From positions 62,968,205 to 63,032,204 of the forward strand of contig OZ012684.1 in the NCBI GenBank assembly GCA_963942565.1: a DNA stretch of 64,000 nucleotides. The letters are read 5' to 3'. Made by a program: the position numbers and the translations under genes. Shown here one piece after another: positions 26,340 to 39,800 of the stretch. The stretch's first letter is position 1, and each line of letters starts with the position of its first letter. The notes below the pieces were generated by a model that worked only from the letters and a program-made list of their open reading frames with translations, did no database searches and had not been told where the DNA came from. Origin of the DNA: Maea johnstoni (Eukaryota; Annelida; Polychaeta; Spionida; Magelonidae).

Positions 26340-29300
26340 GTGAGTACGCTCTCTCTCTCTATGTCTCTCTCCTCTTCCTCCTCCTCCCCTCCTCCTCCTC
26401 CTCCTCCTTCTCCATTGGCTTCTTGGCCCGCTAGCTGTGCAGGTCCTCCGCGGAGCAGCAGCGACCTGCCCCTCAGGACTGCTGCCACCTGCAAGCCATG
26501 AAATGTAGAACTTAGCTTTAGACAATGGTTTGAAAGCCATGGAGACTTTTATTTGAACTAACTGCTCACCACATCTAACACACCCCTTTACAGAGTAGCT
26601 TCTCCCATGAATAGTTATTCAAAACTCTTGCAGAGTTTACTCGGTGTTCATTTGCCACCATTTGTTATGGGAACATCGTTGAATGTGACCATCAGAGTGT
26701 TATTATGTGTGTTTCAAATGTGTGCTTCCTCTTTCCCATAAGTCCCCTCCATTTTTGCCTGCTGGTTTGTCTATATGTTTTCATTGTTGATGTGTGCTTT
26801 ATATCTCTTTGTTTTTGGCTTCACAGTACTGCATGGGTAGATGTAGGCTCTTAGTTAGGCATTTTCTATTGTTTCACCTTGTTCCTGTTGACCAGTGTTG
26901 GTCAAGGACCCCCTGCAAAGGTGGTCGCTGTCTTATGTATGGAGGATTCATATTTCATTCATCATCATGATCATTATAAAGTTTATGCTCACTTTACCAT
27001 CAACTGGCTACTTGAGTTTTCACACAGATCAGATATATAAACAAATTGAGGTTGTGTCAAAATATCTGCAACACTTGATAAGATGAATGAAACTAGCCGA
27101 TTTCTTAAAGATAAAAGCCTTTGAATTTTATCCAGGTATCAACAGCATATTTTATTTTAACCTTAATAAAGAAAAGGGCAAAATGATGTTGTTCATATCA
27201 TTATTTCATGTCAATACAATGACTTTTTCTAAGTTGATCAATGGCACTATGTCTATAAACTGATTTGTTTGGAAATAAAATTGATATTATAATTGACAAA
27301 TTATAGTTGCTTTCAAATTCTGGAGTGCACTAATATTATCAGCTTGTCATAGAAAAGAGCTGCCTTCATTATTGATGGAAAGATGTATTCCTGATAGTGA
27401 AATTAGTCTCCAGTTCAACCATTTCTTCGCCCCTAATTTATCCTCTCTGCTCCAATGGGAAGACCTTATTGGAATGATGATGAGTTAACAGTGTAGTGAT
27501 ATCCTGTTAATTGTCACACTTCACAAGCTCTCAATATTACAATTGTTTTTGTGGAGGTATTATTATATATTCCATCTTGCCATGATAAAGCAATCCTTGC
27601 TCAATATTATGAACCTGTTGTCTGTTTTAGTGACACCTCTCAAGTTTATAGTGTGATCTGTGATAACTATGGGGCTATCAGATGGCAGCAGCTGGGAGCT
27701 GCTATTTAACTTCGCATGAGCACAGTTCTGCTCACAAAAACAAACCTATTGTAGTACATAATGATCATTCAGGATTCGGCTTAGTATATGGCATGTTGAA
27801 TATAATGCAAAAAGCCTGTTTACTGCACCAGGTAATCGGTAAACTCACTACATTAAGTTCATCTTTCACATATATGACTTACAATCATTCACCTCCCCCA
27901 TTCATTCACACATAGGATTTCTGCCCATACCTTTAAACCTTTAAGAGATGTTGCATTGCTCCTTACTGCCTAGCATTCCTACACATCTCAACGATTTGTA
28001 TTGATATTGAATAAAGTATTTTTAAAACTTGACTTTGCGTTTTCTGTCAATATCCCTTTGATACTTAATAATATTCATCATGACTGTGCTGTTAATTACA
28101 CTTATGTTAATCAAGAAATCATCCATAACCCATGTCTGTTATAGTAGAGGCAAGTCTCACTCAACCATCATAAGCACCTACAGTAAATCATCTTAACTGA
28201 TTGAAAGTAATGAAGAATATATACAACATGTATACATATCATGTGTTGGGACAAGGACAAATAGATGAAACAACTAACTTTTTTGGTCTGATAATTCTCT
28301 TTTTATTATATGATTATGTCACCATACCACATCTGAAGGCTCAAAATCTACTGAATATGGTATATTCTCGTAAAGCCTCATGACAAACTGTAAGAACTAT
28401 AATTCCTTTTTTCAGTATTAGATTGCTAGGGACAGAACAAAATGTTCCTGTCTTAGTTATTTTCAGTTTTCTAGATTGGTTTACTAATACATCTTTTACA
28501 TACTTAGTGAAATCTAGCGGCATTGATTATAAATATCATGAACTATTTCTAGAATAAGTGTCCCCCATATTGTCGAAAGATTTCCTTTAAATGATCAAAT
28601 TGGTCTCATGTTTCAGGGCGGCTACCTTGATGATTGTCTTTTAATCTTTTCTGCAAGCAGACCATACTAATTAATTCCTTCAAAATGCCTTTTTTTCCTT
28701 CGGAGCAATTGAGTTTCAATGAGCTCCAAGTGGTTTTCACCACCAGTTATTAAAGGACTGTATTCAACTAGCTAGCTCATCTGGCTCATGTGTTTTCGCC
28801 TCACATAAAGATATGGAGGAATGAGCTGTTACAACAAGAGACCCCTTAACATTTAGGGTTCTATCAGTCAATTCAGCTATGCTAGGTAATTTATATTTTG
28901 AAGTTGTTCGACATAGTTCCAGAGAAGTTATAAGAAGGCTGTCACTTGTAGATACTTTCTTTTGAAAGGCTGACTTCAGCTACATCTAGCACAGGTGAAA
29001 GATATTTCAAATGTCAAATGATGTTTTGATTGTCATACGAGTTGACCAAGTACTGGCCAATAGGAACCCATGCCTCTAAAACTTCCCATTTACAATGCAG
29101 TGCAATTAAGTGGGTTAAAAATGCAATCATATAGAAAAAATATATATGATATGCCATATCTGATGGCTGAAACATTTTTAAAGAGGAAACAAAAGAAACC
29201 ATGTGCTTTATCTAAATTCTCACTAAAAATGGCTATTCCCTAGGTGTTGCAAATTTGTAAATTACAGTACTTATAAGTGCAGCATCATACACAAAGAGAG

Positions 29301-29661
29301 ACATGTTTATCTGTTAAATAGTGTGTTTATAAAACTTACTTTGTGACTAACTACATAACTTGTACAAATTGTCATATTCATTTTGGCATTTACTACAAGA
29401 CATTTTAGATTTTATGAAATTATTTTTATTCCTACTTTTACTTCCAATTATTAGGGCTAAATTGCGACCAACCAGTTGTTAATTGTGGAAAAACAATTCC
29501 TTAGAAAACTACTCACAAATCTCAAATCACTGGCATTTAATTTATCACTCACCCTGAGTCTGATTTAAATCTACTAGTGTACCCTTGGCAGTATTGAGAG
29601 AGAATGAGCAGTCGCAATGCAATGCTGTGACCACTTGACTATCAGGGCTGCCCCATCTGAC

Positions 29662-29897
29662 TTAACCCATTCATGCCTGGAGATCTTCTTGATGAGTGAC
29701 TTCTGGACCTATGATACTTTTGAAAATAACTTCGGAATTAAGTAATATTTTGCAAACTATTCGAAGGAGAGTTGAAGATGGCGTTTAAAAGAACAACTTT
29801 CCTTCAAATATCTTCCAACTATGGCTTTTTGTAAGTGAGATATAACCAACGTAGACTGGTGGTTTCGGCTGCTAGTTCACAGGCATGAATGGATTAA
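29662..29897. mobile_element. Complete TTAA-flanked MITE, family A (piggyBac-like ends)
   Basis: The element reads TTAA-CCCATTCATGCCTGG at the left and AGGCATGAATGG-ATTAA at the right, so its ends are inverted repeats of about 13 bp flanked by TTAA. The 228-bp body has no ORF. TTAA duplications and CCC/GGG termini are the hallmark of the piggyBac superfamily; the assignment is inferred. Relatives are at 63576-63695, 11722, 12951 and 13865. Confidence 0.7.
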
Positions 29898-31197
29898 ACT
29901 GCCAATGATGAGATGAGAGAAAATCTCCCGCCTCAGAACTCCTTTTCCACCCTCTTTTACTGACTGTTATTAAGTTTTGATATTTATCAGAATTCATAGC
30001 ATTATAAGTGTATTTTGTTAATCCAAAATTTCTATTAGCATTATTGGTATTGAGGGAGCTAATTCAAACTAATCCCTTATTTGTGGACATCTTAAAAAGA
30101 CTAGTCAAAATGCAACCATTTCCTTATCTTGTCAATAAACAAACCCTTAATTCTGCATAAATGAACCCTTTTACTTAAAGTTACTCCAGTTAGGGTAAAG
30201 GATGGGATATAGGTACAGCCCATGAAAGCTTTTGAATGAATTTTATGTAAAAGCATAATGACTAGTAAGGGTGTGATTGTCTAGTGCACCCATTGTGGCC
30301 AGGGTGGGGTGTTGTTGGTTGAGAGGTAAACCTCAGTGCTGCAATAGGAACACAGTTAAACTGGGTCAGCCCGAGGAAGTGAAATCTAAAACCAGTCTGG
30401 GTTGGTGGGGTCACTTTACACTGTTGCTGCTCGTGCCACAGCCAGTGAATGTGTCTCAACCTGGTACCACCAACCTTTTTGCTGCCTCAGAACCAAAGGC
30501 AGTCATCTCCTCATGTTAATGCTTTGAATTCATATTAACAAAAAATGGAATTATTTTGTGTTTGGTGCTTCCCTTCCATTTGGACTCGTACAATAATCTG
30601 CCAAATAGAATTTGGTATTCTTTGGCCACAGGACCTCACCATTGCCTTATTTATCAGTTTCTAGTTTGATTCTTCTTGAATCTTGATAATAGTTTGGACA
30701 CTTCATGTCTATTTCAACACTTATGCAATGGTTTCTGCTTTAGACCTAATCTTCATGGAACCATTATTTCAATAGATATTCATTCCAACCTTACCTGATT
30801 CAATAGCTGTTTGCAATCATTTCTCCATTTGTCATAATTTCTATGATCATTTGCATCATGACATTACCAATTTTCATTTCATTTAATTTGAAATTCAACA
30901 TCTCACTCATCCTTATTATCATCCCCATCAACAACATCTTCCTCCTCCTCATCATCAATCTTATCTCATTGAGAATACTTTTTTTTTCCAAAATAGTTTC
31001 ATGTTTGAGTGTCCTTATACAATTTAGTCTTTGATTACTGAGAAGGCAATCAAAATAATGTAAAACGGAACCATATCAACACAAGTTTCAGTAAATAATA
31101 TTCAATGCTGTTAAAGGATGACAAAGTCATTGTGAGTACAATAAGTTGTAAATTCAATATGAAAAGCTTTCATGATAACCCTAAACATTTTAACAGA

Positions 31198-31244
31198 ATA
31201 TATATGTGTGTATATATATATGTGTATATATATATGTGTATATA

Positions 31245-31338
<94 letters not shown>
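31198..31338. repeat. (TA)n microsatellite, about 140 bp
   Basis: It begins with TATATGTG variants and continues as pure TA to TATATGTATC. Confidence 0.97.
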
Positions 31339-31339
<1 letters not shown>

Positions 31340-31544
31340 CTCATAGATATTTTCTTTATCAGGGGAGACAATTTGTTTTGATAAGATCTGAAATAGGTTG
31401 ATGAACTTGTAGCACACACAGATGAGTTAGCATTTTGATTGTAGTTGTGCTGTTGGCCTGTAGATGGCAGCAGCGTGTAGGCAGTGTGTACTATGGTGGT
31501 GAATGTAGGTCAGATCAATACACATGATAAGCTGCTGGCTACAG

Positions 31545-31547
<3 letters not shown>

Positions 31548-31575
<28 letters not shown>
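31548..31575. repeat. (CAG)n microsatellite
   Basis: About nine CAG/AGC triplets. The reading frame through it (an Ala run) has no recognisable protein context and lies inside an SSBP intron. Similar CAG tracts occur near 150-189 and 50026-50051. Confidence 0.9.
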
Positions 31576-33228
31576 TTCAGCATCCTACTGCCGGCACTCA
31601 CATGGCCCTGTAACCACCAACACTACTACTAGCCAGACCTGCTCCTCTACACCAATATACATACAGCACCAAAGCTTACTCCTACAACATTGAGAATTTA
31701 AGTTAAAATTAAGTCGGAAACATTACTTGAAATAAATGATATGAATTTATTGAGTTTTGTTGGGGAAAACTGTGAATTTATTCTTCTAGCTGGTGGTGAT
31801 TTACTGGCTGTTATCTCTAGATAGTCACAGATAGCCGCTTGTGTATCTAGCTCTCATAATTACATTTGTGGGTTAATGTATTCAGGGAGAAAGTTAATGT
31901 CTCCTAGCCCCACTCTGCAGTTTATTAAGAGAGCCAGCTCTGGGAGGGCTTGACCATTTCATTACTGTGACCGCTGCCAAGTGCCTCGTTATAATACGCA
32001 TCATCATGGCCATGGAAATCAGGGTGGCTGCTGCTGCCTCTAGCTGGCTATTGGAGGGGAAGAAATGATTGAATGTTGTTTTCTGTTTGTGTTTCTCATC
32101 AAGAGGTTCTAACTCAGTGTTTGCCTGGTAGGTTTTCAAGGTAACTCATAGTATGTCCCAGTTGTTGTTATTTATATATAGATCCATATTGGAGTATGAC
32201 GCAGGCGCTATGTATGCATTGCTCCCTGTACAGTTTCAGGGTAAACATCCTCCGTATACTGTAACACAAGTGTTAGTATTTCTCCTCTAAAAATCAGATT
32301 ATATGTGATAACTGTTTTCATATATTTTCTCATATATTATGCCTATCCCATCTTTTTCACCTTCTTTGTCATTTTAATTTCTTTATTTCTATTGCTAAGA
32401 CTGAGATTAGGGGTACTATTTAAGTCAGTTAAGGGCTTTCCTGATTAGGGGTACAATTTAAGTCAGTTAAGGTTTTCCTGACCTGCCGTGTGATTTGTAC
32501 CATGGGCGCACTGGCGGAGGTAATTTTGTGCGGTGCCCACAAACTAGCGGTGGAGTATTTTTCTCTGCGGCCGCCCTGAGCTCCAAGTTGATGTAGTGAG
32601 ATATTGACTGGGACTAGCGCATAGATTACCAGCGCAACTTCTAGCCCGTGTATGACCTCATCCCAGTTCTATGGATTTGTTGTTGCTAGGGACTCGGCTG
32701 CCTGCCTCCACTGGTGGAAAGTTCAGGAGACAACTGCCTTGGGGTTTAGAATTTCATAAAGTGAAGATGGCCGCGGTAGTGTGTTGCGGTGAAATATGGC
32801 AATTGTGTAGTAGGTGATATGGATAAATCACTCTTCTCCTGCCTCTGGGAAAACCACAGTCTACCCACTGGTTCAACCTGGCATATGCTATATACCTAAA
32901 TACACCCTTTCCTTGGATGGAATCAGCTTTATTAAAGTTACAACAAATAATTAGTTCCTAACTCTGACTCTGAATTTATTTTACAATAACGGAGGTGATG
33001 TAGGGTAATATGGATGGGGTTTCTCATTGGAAGGGTCAGGCTTCGATAAAAAAAATGAACAGAATCAGAATGATTATATGTCCATGGGGTCCATTTTCTG
33101 TCATTTGTATAGCGCATTCAAAAGGGTTTGTTTACTTTTCACAAATAAGAAGCTTATTTTCCCTAAATATAATCCTGGAATGAAGTTGTTAATGCATCTT
33201 AGGATACTTCCAGAGCTAGGCTTATACT

Positions 33229-33966
33229 TGTGAATACTACCAGAGTAAGGCGTATACTGGTGAATACTGCCAGAGTAAGGCGTATACTGGTGAATACTGC
33301 CAGAGCAAGGCGTATACTGGTGAATACTACCAGAGCGAGTCTTACACTGGTGAATACTGCCAGAGCAAGGCTTATACTGGTGAATACTACCAGAGCAAGT
33401 CTTATACTGGTGAATACTGCCAGAGCAAGGCATATACTGGTGAATACTACCAGAGCAAGTCTTATACTGGTGAATACTGCCAGAGCAAGGCATATACTGG
33501 TGAATACTACCAGAGCAAGTCTTATACTGGTGAATACTGCCAGAGCAAGGCTTATATTGTTGAATACTACCAGAGTAAGTCTTATACTGGTGAATACTGC
33601 CAGAGCAAGGCATATACTGGTGAATACTACCAGAGCAAGTCTTATACTGGTGAATACTGCCAGAGCAAGGCATATACTGGTGAATACTGCCAGAGCAAGG
33701 CATATACTGGTGAATACTACTAGAGCAAGGCATATACTGGTGAATACTGTCAGAGCAAAGCTTATACTGGTGAATACTGCCAGAGCAAGGCATATACTGG
33801 TGAATACTGCCAGAGCAAGGCATGTACTGGTGAATACTGCCAGAGCAAGGCATATACTGGTGAATACTACTAGAGTATTAGGCATATACTGGTGAATACT
33901 GCCAGAGCAAGGCTTATACTGGTGAATACTGCCAGAGCAAGGCTTATACTGGTGAATACTGCCAGA
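33229..33966. repeat. 30-bp minisatellite, ~25 copies, partly in a 60-bp higher-order pattern
   Basis: The unit is about CCAGAGCAAGGCATATACTG plus GTGAATACTG. Between 33301 and 33660 the copies alternate as A-B dimers of 60 bp (one ending ACTAC, the next ACTGC). From 33661 most copies are of a single type. One copy near 33871 is 2 bp longer. Because 30 is a multiple of three and the unit lacks stops in several frames, 220-266-codon ORFs with a 10-residue period run on both strands. The array lies inside an intron and I do not treat these as genes. Confidence 0.95.
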
Positions 33967-36016
33967 CACACAGTGACACATCACTGCACAGTGAGACATC
34001 AGAACCTATATCTTTTTGTAAGGTTTAATTGCATGGTTTGCTTCCTTAACCTGTGTTACCACTACAATTAGTTTTTCGGGAGCTTCCTTATGTATGTCAC
34101 CTTTCACCTTTAAATCAGACAATGGAATTTTGCTCAAAGCTTCCATCATAACATAACAGATGAACAGGTATAGCTACTGAGCAACACACTTTGAGATGAC
34201 TCTCTCAAAGTTTGAAACTGTCATGGTCTGTGTTCAGGACAGGAATTCCACCTGTCTGTCTGTGTGTCTGGGCGGCTGTGGTTTTCCACCTGTCTGTCTG
34301 ACCAGCGACCTGCACACATAACTCACCTGTACACTGCCCGAAGGGGACAGGTACACCTGCTAGCTATGACCTTAGGGCCCGGCATGTTTAACTGGTAGAG
34401 ATTCCTTAGAGAAAACATTGATGAAAGAGGCCAAGTCTATGAATAGTATTATGAATTGTTATAGCAATGAAAGTGAATACGTCTAAATGTACAGAATAGA
34501 ATTTCTATGTATGTTTATTCTAATTTGGAAGACTGGAACATTGGGGAATGTGTTTAATTATGTAAAGATATGTAAGTTAAGACAGTGCAGTATATAATCA
34601 CTCAAAACAATGAATCAGAAATAATGTAATAGTTCTAATGATGCACAGCTATACATGGTGTTGCAAGAACGTTGCAAGAGTGTTGCAAAACAATTCTTTG
34701 CTGTAATTACATGTATAGTGTTGCAAGAACACAATACTACGATTATAGTGTTGCAAGAACACAATACTGCCTAAAGCTATCAGACATTTTTTCACGGCAA
34801 ATTTTCTTTACTCCAATAGTGAATTTTGACTTCAACATTATTTTGGGAATGCAACCTTGTTCATGAGTAATAACTTCTTTGCCTAAATCTTTAAAAATCT
34901 GTTTTAGATTCATATATTGTTAGAATCTAATATCTTCAATCATGTGATTCATTTCTATTACATTGTGATCTTCAACTAAGAAAAGAAGAACATGTATCTA
35001 AAATAATTAACCTATTTATAGCTCTCCAAGTGAAAGAAAAGAATATCTAGATCTGTCAGTATACATATAAACTAATTGCGTTACTTGGGCCAGCGAAGTA
35101 GTGGAGATGTAGTTTTATTGCTTTTCTAGTGTATTTGAACTGTTGTGAAAATCATATTTACAAGCTAGAAATATTTTTCATTAGAACAAGATCATTTCCA
35201 TCTTTTAAAGATGCCATTGCAAAATAAAAGCGCAAGTCCCATATAGTCCTAACATTGAATAGGTTTCAGGTGAGAACTTTCATAGCATTTCAAAAGTAAC
35301 TCCTCATTCAGTGGAAAGATGGCAGCACCATCCATGCCCACAACCTAACTAATGACATAATAGCTCAATAGAGGGCAGGAGCAGAACATGTAGTAAGTGT
35401 TGTGCTCAATAGATGGCAGCTGTAGTACAACTGCTACTGCACACTAGTAGATTAAAACTGATGAAATGATTAATTCAGCATGATCTTTAGCTCAGCTGAA
35501 GCAATATGTATGACCTTTTTAAAAGCCGAATTGATGAATGTTCAGGTTGCTAAATTCAGAAGGTGTTAATGATAATAGATGATTATCCTACCTTGCATTT
35601 GTGCTGCTCCTCAACTGCTTGCCACCTAGGTTAGATATTATCATTGTCTTCATATCTTTATTCTTCATAGCAGGCCATTGGCAACCTTAACCTAGAAATA
35701 AAAAAACAATTCACGTTTTACACTCATGTTTGGGTGTATATATTTATACATACATTTATACATACATACATACACACACACATATACACATATCCTTTAT
35801 TAATCTTTGAGCAATTTTGAAAGATGTGTTTTAGAAAAGAGATTTATTCATGGTTTTGGCAACTTATTTCATGGCTGTCACTGTGTCACTCAAATGCTTA
35901 ACTTGAAAATGTTTGAATACTATCTAATTCATCCACAATTTTGCAACTTGCCATTTCAGCAACATGAATGTATTATACTGCAAGGTATTATTTTTCTTGC
36001 CTTCTGTGTTTTTCAG

Positions 36017-36088
36017 GCATTTATGTCACCGCGGTATCCTGGGGGCCCACGGGGGCCAGTGCGGATGCCGGGACAAGTAGATTTTAAT
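36017..36088 (+). CDS. SSBP3: SSBP/Ssdp exon with the [14 protein letters not shown] motif
   Basis: This exon is 72 nt (24 codons), phase 0 at both ends, with acceptor GTGTTTTTCAG and donor GTAAGTAC. It encodes [19 protein letters not shown] followed by QVDFN. The [11 protein letters not shown] block is the most recognisable signature of the SSBP2/3/4 family after the LUFS domain (human SSBP3 has [20 protein letters not shown]). The VDFN tail at the exon end differs from the vertebrate sequence. It is part of the Pro-rich middle region. Confidence 0.96.
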
Positions 36089-36595
36089 GTAAGTACTCTT
36101 ATCAACTACTTCACTAGTAATCAAAACATATAATCTATTGTATTGACCACCATCTACACTTGTTAACTGCATCTTCAAATCAATAGGTTTGGGTAGATTT
36201 GATTTTTTTTCCCGCTTACCAGACCTATAGGACCTAGCAGCATGGATTGGCACTTACAAATTTTCCCAATATGGTACAATATTGATGTCTCCAGAACGAT
36301 ATTGTATTTTAACAAAATTTCTAACAACACTGCTAATTTGTTTAAATTTAGCACTGCCAATATCAGAACTTCACCCGCCAATTTGATAGCATTATTTGGT
36401 ATAGTATGGAGTTCTGGCACTCCGCATGTCATTCCTTTCAGATACTTTCCACCCATTAGTTATTTCTATTTTTGCTTTGGTTAACCCACCTATTGCTTTA
36501 AATGAACCAAATTTGGAAGATATATGTCTCAATTTAGATTTACCTTTAGAGATTGGATTTTGGCACATGCCTGATGTTTGTGGTTTGTATTTCAG
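36089..36595 (+). other. SSBP intron, 507 bp
   Basis: A short GT-AG intron from GTAAGTAC to TTTGTATTTCAG. No repeats or ORFs of note. Confidence 0.9.
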
Positions 36596-36659
36596 GCACC
36601 AGGGGGCGGTGTAGGGGGACAGATGCCAGGTATGCCCAACAGTATGGACGTACGGCCGG
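36596..36659 (+). CDS. SSBP3: SSBP/Ssdp exon: Gly/Met-rich segment ending MPNSMDVRP
   Basis: This exon is 64 nt, starting in phase 0 and ending after the first base of a Gly codon (phase 1). Acceptor TATTTCAG, donor GTGAGTAA. The peptide APGGGVGGQMPGMPNSMDVRP parallels [20 protein letters not shown] of human SSBP3. The split Gly codon can be completed either by the 27-nt exon at 47653 or by the exon at 60423, both of which begin in phase 1. Confidence 0.92.
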
Positions 36660-39540
36660 GTGAGTAACCTTACCTATGTGTCAAAGGGCATTGCAGTTGC
36701 AGACACCTGATATTCAAGGGGTCTAGAAAATCCCTCCTGATAATTCATAATGTTGATTTTCTCTCGTTAAGAAATGTCTCTTTTCTTTAGTTTTTATTAA
36801 ACCCCTTCAGATTCCTAGAGAATGAACCCCCATATACATGAATCTCGGATCAAACCCTTTCATTGTATCATTTTTTCACTCTAGCAAATTTCAATGATCA
36901 TGGATAGAATAATTAGATTTGAATTATTCACCATTTGTCTATCTTTAAAGTTAAATTAATAATTAATTGTGAGTGAATTCTGATATGAGATTTTGATATC
37001 AAATGCATTGTTTGTTCATTATACAAATATGTTTTGTACAATTTAGTATGTCAAGCTGTATTGATGTGATTATGAACGTGTTTGCATGCTTTCCGCGGTG
37101 TTTTTGCATGTACTTAAACATGGTTTTATTCATTCTCTTTATTCATGGCATGGTATTTTATGTTTTCTTTATTTTACATCACTGTTTTACATTCTCATAA
37201 AAAATCTGACATAGGAGGTAGTAACAAGTGATTGCCATTCATTTGGAAAGCTTCAATAGTTTTCTCTGTTATGATAAGAAGATTCCAAACCATAACATGG
37301 GTATATTCACATTGCTGCAAGTTGTATAAAAAATCATATTCCTCCTTTGCAAATCATTTTGGTTTATAAGTGCACAATTTTAGAGTTACTTATAATTGAC
37401 CACACATATTTTCACCTAGCCATATTTTTTGATGTATAGACACTTGCAGTCATGTTTAGTCTTTGCTGTTATTCAAACACCTTACCACAGAACCAACATC
37501 TTACCTGCCAAAGAGTAGCTTAGGACAGGAATGGTAAACCATTTAGTAGGTATAGATCGTTCCTTGCTAGTTCCCAGCTGTACTGCCCTCTGTATCATGG
37601 GCAGTGATGTATAAGAAGTTGTAACTATCCTCAGTTTGGTGGTGTGCAGCTTAAGGAACTCCCATGTAATGATCCACAGTGAAACTACCCACATTTCTTG
37701 TTGAAATGGCTCGTCATGTTTCAGCCTCTAGACATGTGCTCAGGCATCATTGAGTGAAATGTACGAGCAGTGTATAACACAGCATATTGTGAAGCATACT
37801 AAGGCAACCCTACCTTGCTGTTGCTATTAAGCTGAAGTTCTATTGATCATCCTTTAGCCGTGTAGTGTTCGCAGTATCATGCAGCCTCCCTGTGGTGGAC
37901 TCAAAGCATTCTTAAAAGCAGATTAATTCCTCAAACAGCACTTTCCGTAAACCACGTCAAACAAATAGCAGACTCCTAGGATATTCTCTAGCCCCTAGGC
38001 AATGTTTAAAAGCATGGCCGTGTTCTTGTGATATTTCCCGACACATTGCAGGGGGTAGGTGCAGCAGCCGTGGTGTGTGGCGTGCGTGAGCCTCCCATCT
38101 AAGGGTGTCCCTAAAGGAGGGGTCAGCCTCCCAATACTGCATCTCACGGCCATCTAAACAGAGATCTCATCTTTGACCCTCTTAAGACCTCACTTACCTG
38201 ATCTAATTAATCAAACTTCTCAGGTGTTGACACTGAACTCCTGGCCTCCTAGCTGTCACCTAAATGGCTGAGGCAGGTAGGAGAGAGAGCGTGCTAAAGG
38301 TGTTTTCACATCATCAACATGTCTCCAAGGTCAATAAGCTTAAGTAGACACACACGTTTATGGCCACATCAATCAGCCCTAAAACAGGTGCTGATATTTT
38401 TACAATGTTTTTAGGGTGTTGATTGGCCCATAGATTTCACATGTTTTGGCGATAACCTCCCAGTTCTCTGCTTAATTAGATACCATCAGAGGAAGATGTA
38501 TGGAGGTGTTGTATTTTCTAAGATAAAATAAGAGTTAGGAGAGAAACCCAATCCAAAAATACTGCTTCGAAGCGAATTTAGGTTGTTATAGGGATAAGGT
38601 ATAAGATAGTATATACGGTAGTTACAGTAAGATATATCTGAACAAAACATAAGCCCTAATAAGTGACCTAAGCCCCATTGTACTTATGAAACACACATTA
38701 TTCAAAAACTTTAAGGACAAAAATAAAAACCCTTACCTTAAAATGAAAGATAGCTCTTCTCTGCTCCGTAATCCATACTCGGTTAAGATTATTTTTCCAA
38801 AATGCACATGGAAGTATGTGGAACCCATCCTTCGATAAACCAGGTTTAATGGTAGATCACAGGTGTTGGTACTATAGTACTCTCCATACCGTGAGTGGTA
38901 AGGTGCACTCTTCCCGTATAGGATAAGACACCTCCAAGAAAGTTATAGCTTGTTTTGTTTTGTTAGAATGGTGTGATTCACGCAGACACAGTGATCCTGG
39001 CATTGGTATATCCTTATCCATAGGATAGTTTGATATAGGTAGTTATGGGAAACACGCCTATGTGGCCCCTCCAAACTTCACAATTCACCTTGTGCACCAG
39101 CTACCTTAGCCTCTCTGGCTAGAATGTGATGATATATTACTCCTTGTAGGCGGATGGCACTGTGGTATGCTGAAATGATCAGATGTAATTCTCTCTGCCC
39201 CAACAACTCCCTCTGATGGCAATAACATGAACTATATCTGCAGGCAGATTGCAGTCCATGAACTGTTGTAGACGTGAGCATGTACTGAGAGTGAACACAC
39301 TACATGTTGTAGCTAGGCTACTGTTACTGTGTTTGAGTAGGAAGGTGATGTTGGTGTGCTGTCTCTGGTAAGACATCTCTCTGACACGCGTCTCCTCTCA
39401 ATGCTGCCACTCCTACCATTAGCCATGCAAGTAGTAAGACTCACGGTCTTCACACACACACCCATCCAGAGTTCTCCATGCTGTGCGTTTGTTTCTACCT
39501 GAGATGTGGGATACACAGGTAGGGAGTGAAGGGAGTGAGA

Positions 39541-39800
39541 ATGCTTTGAAAAATACCTCCGTGTACATAACCATGCGTAGAGCTGGTTGCTATAGATGTT
39601 CACTGCTCGTCTGAAATGTAGATTTCCAGGAAGGGTTTTAGGATGCTGGGAAAATACGTCCTTGTACATAACACTGCATACATCTGGTTGCTAGATGTCT
39701 ACTGCTTGTCTGAAATGCAGGTTTGAGGGAAGAAGTTAAGAGACCGAAAATTATTCCATGTGCACAACATGACATAACGCTAGTTGCTCGATGTCTTCTT
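39541..39800. repeat. Degenerate ~100-bp tandem repeat, about three copies
   Basis: Blocks like GAAAAATACCTCCGTGTACATAAC, TGGTTGCTA(TA)GATGT and CTGCT(C/T)GTCTGAAATG recur at about 39545, 39647 and 39745. A weaker trace follows near 39870. Divergence is high. Confidence 0.7.

Larger units (their letters stand above)
26340..36016 (+). other. SSBP intron, 9.7 kb
   Basis: This intron runs from donor GTGAGTAC to acceptor TGTTTTTCAG. It starts with a CT/CTC-rich tract (26345-26415). Further contents are a family A MITE (29662-29897), a TA array (31198-31338), a CAG tract (31548-31575), a 30-bp minisatellite (33229-33966) and short TGTTGCAAGA repeats near 34660-34765. The regions 26550-29650, 30000-31190, 31700-33220 and 34770-36010 show nothing I can assign. 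Confidence 0.85.

Noticed and set aside
31484-31693. 69-codon ORF with an Ala run
   Set aside because: The run is a CAG microsatellite inside an SSBP intron; no other support.
33101-33999. ORFs of 221-266 codons on both strands
   Set aside because: They follow from a stop-free 30-bp unit; simultaneous openness on opposite strands and intronic position argue against coding.
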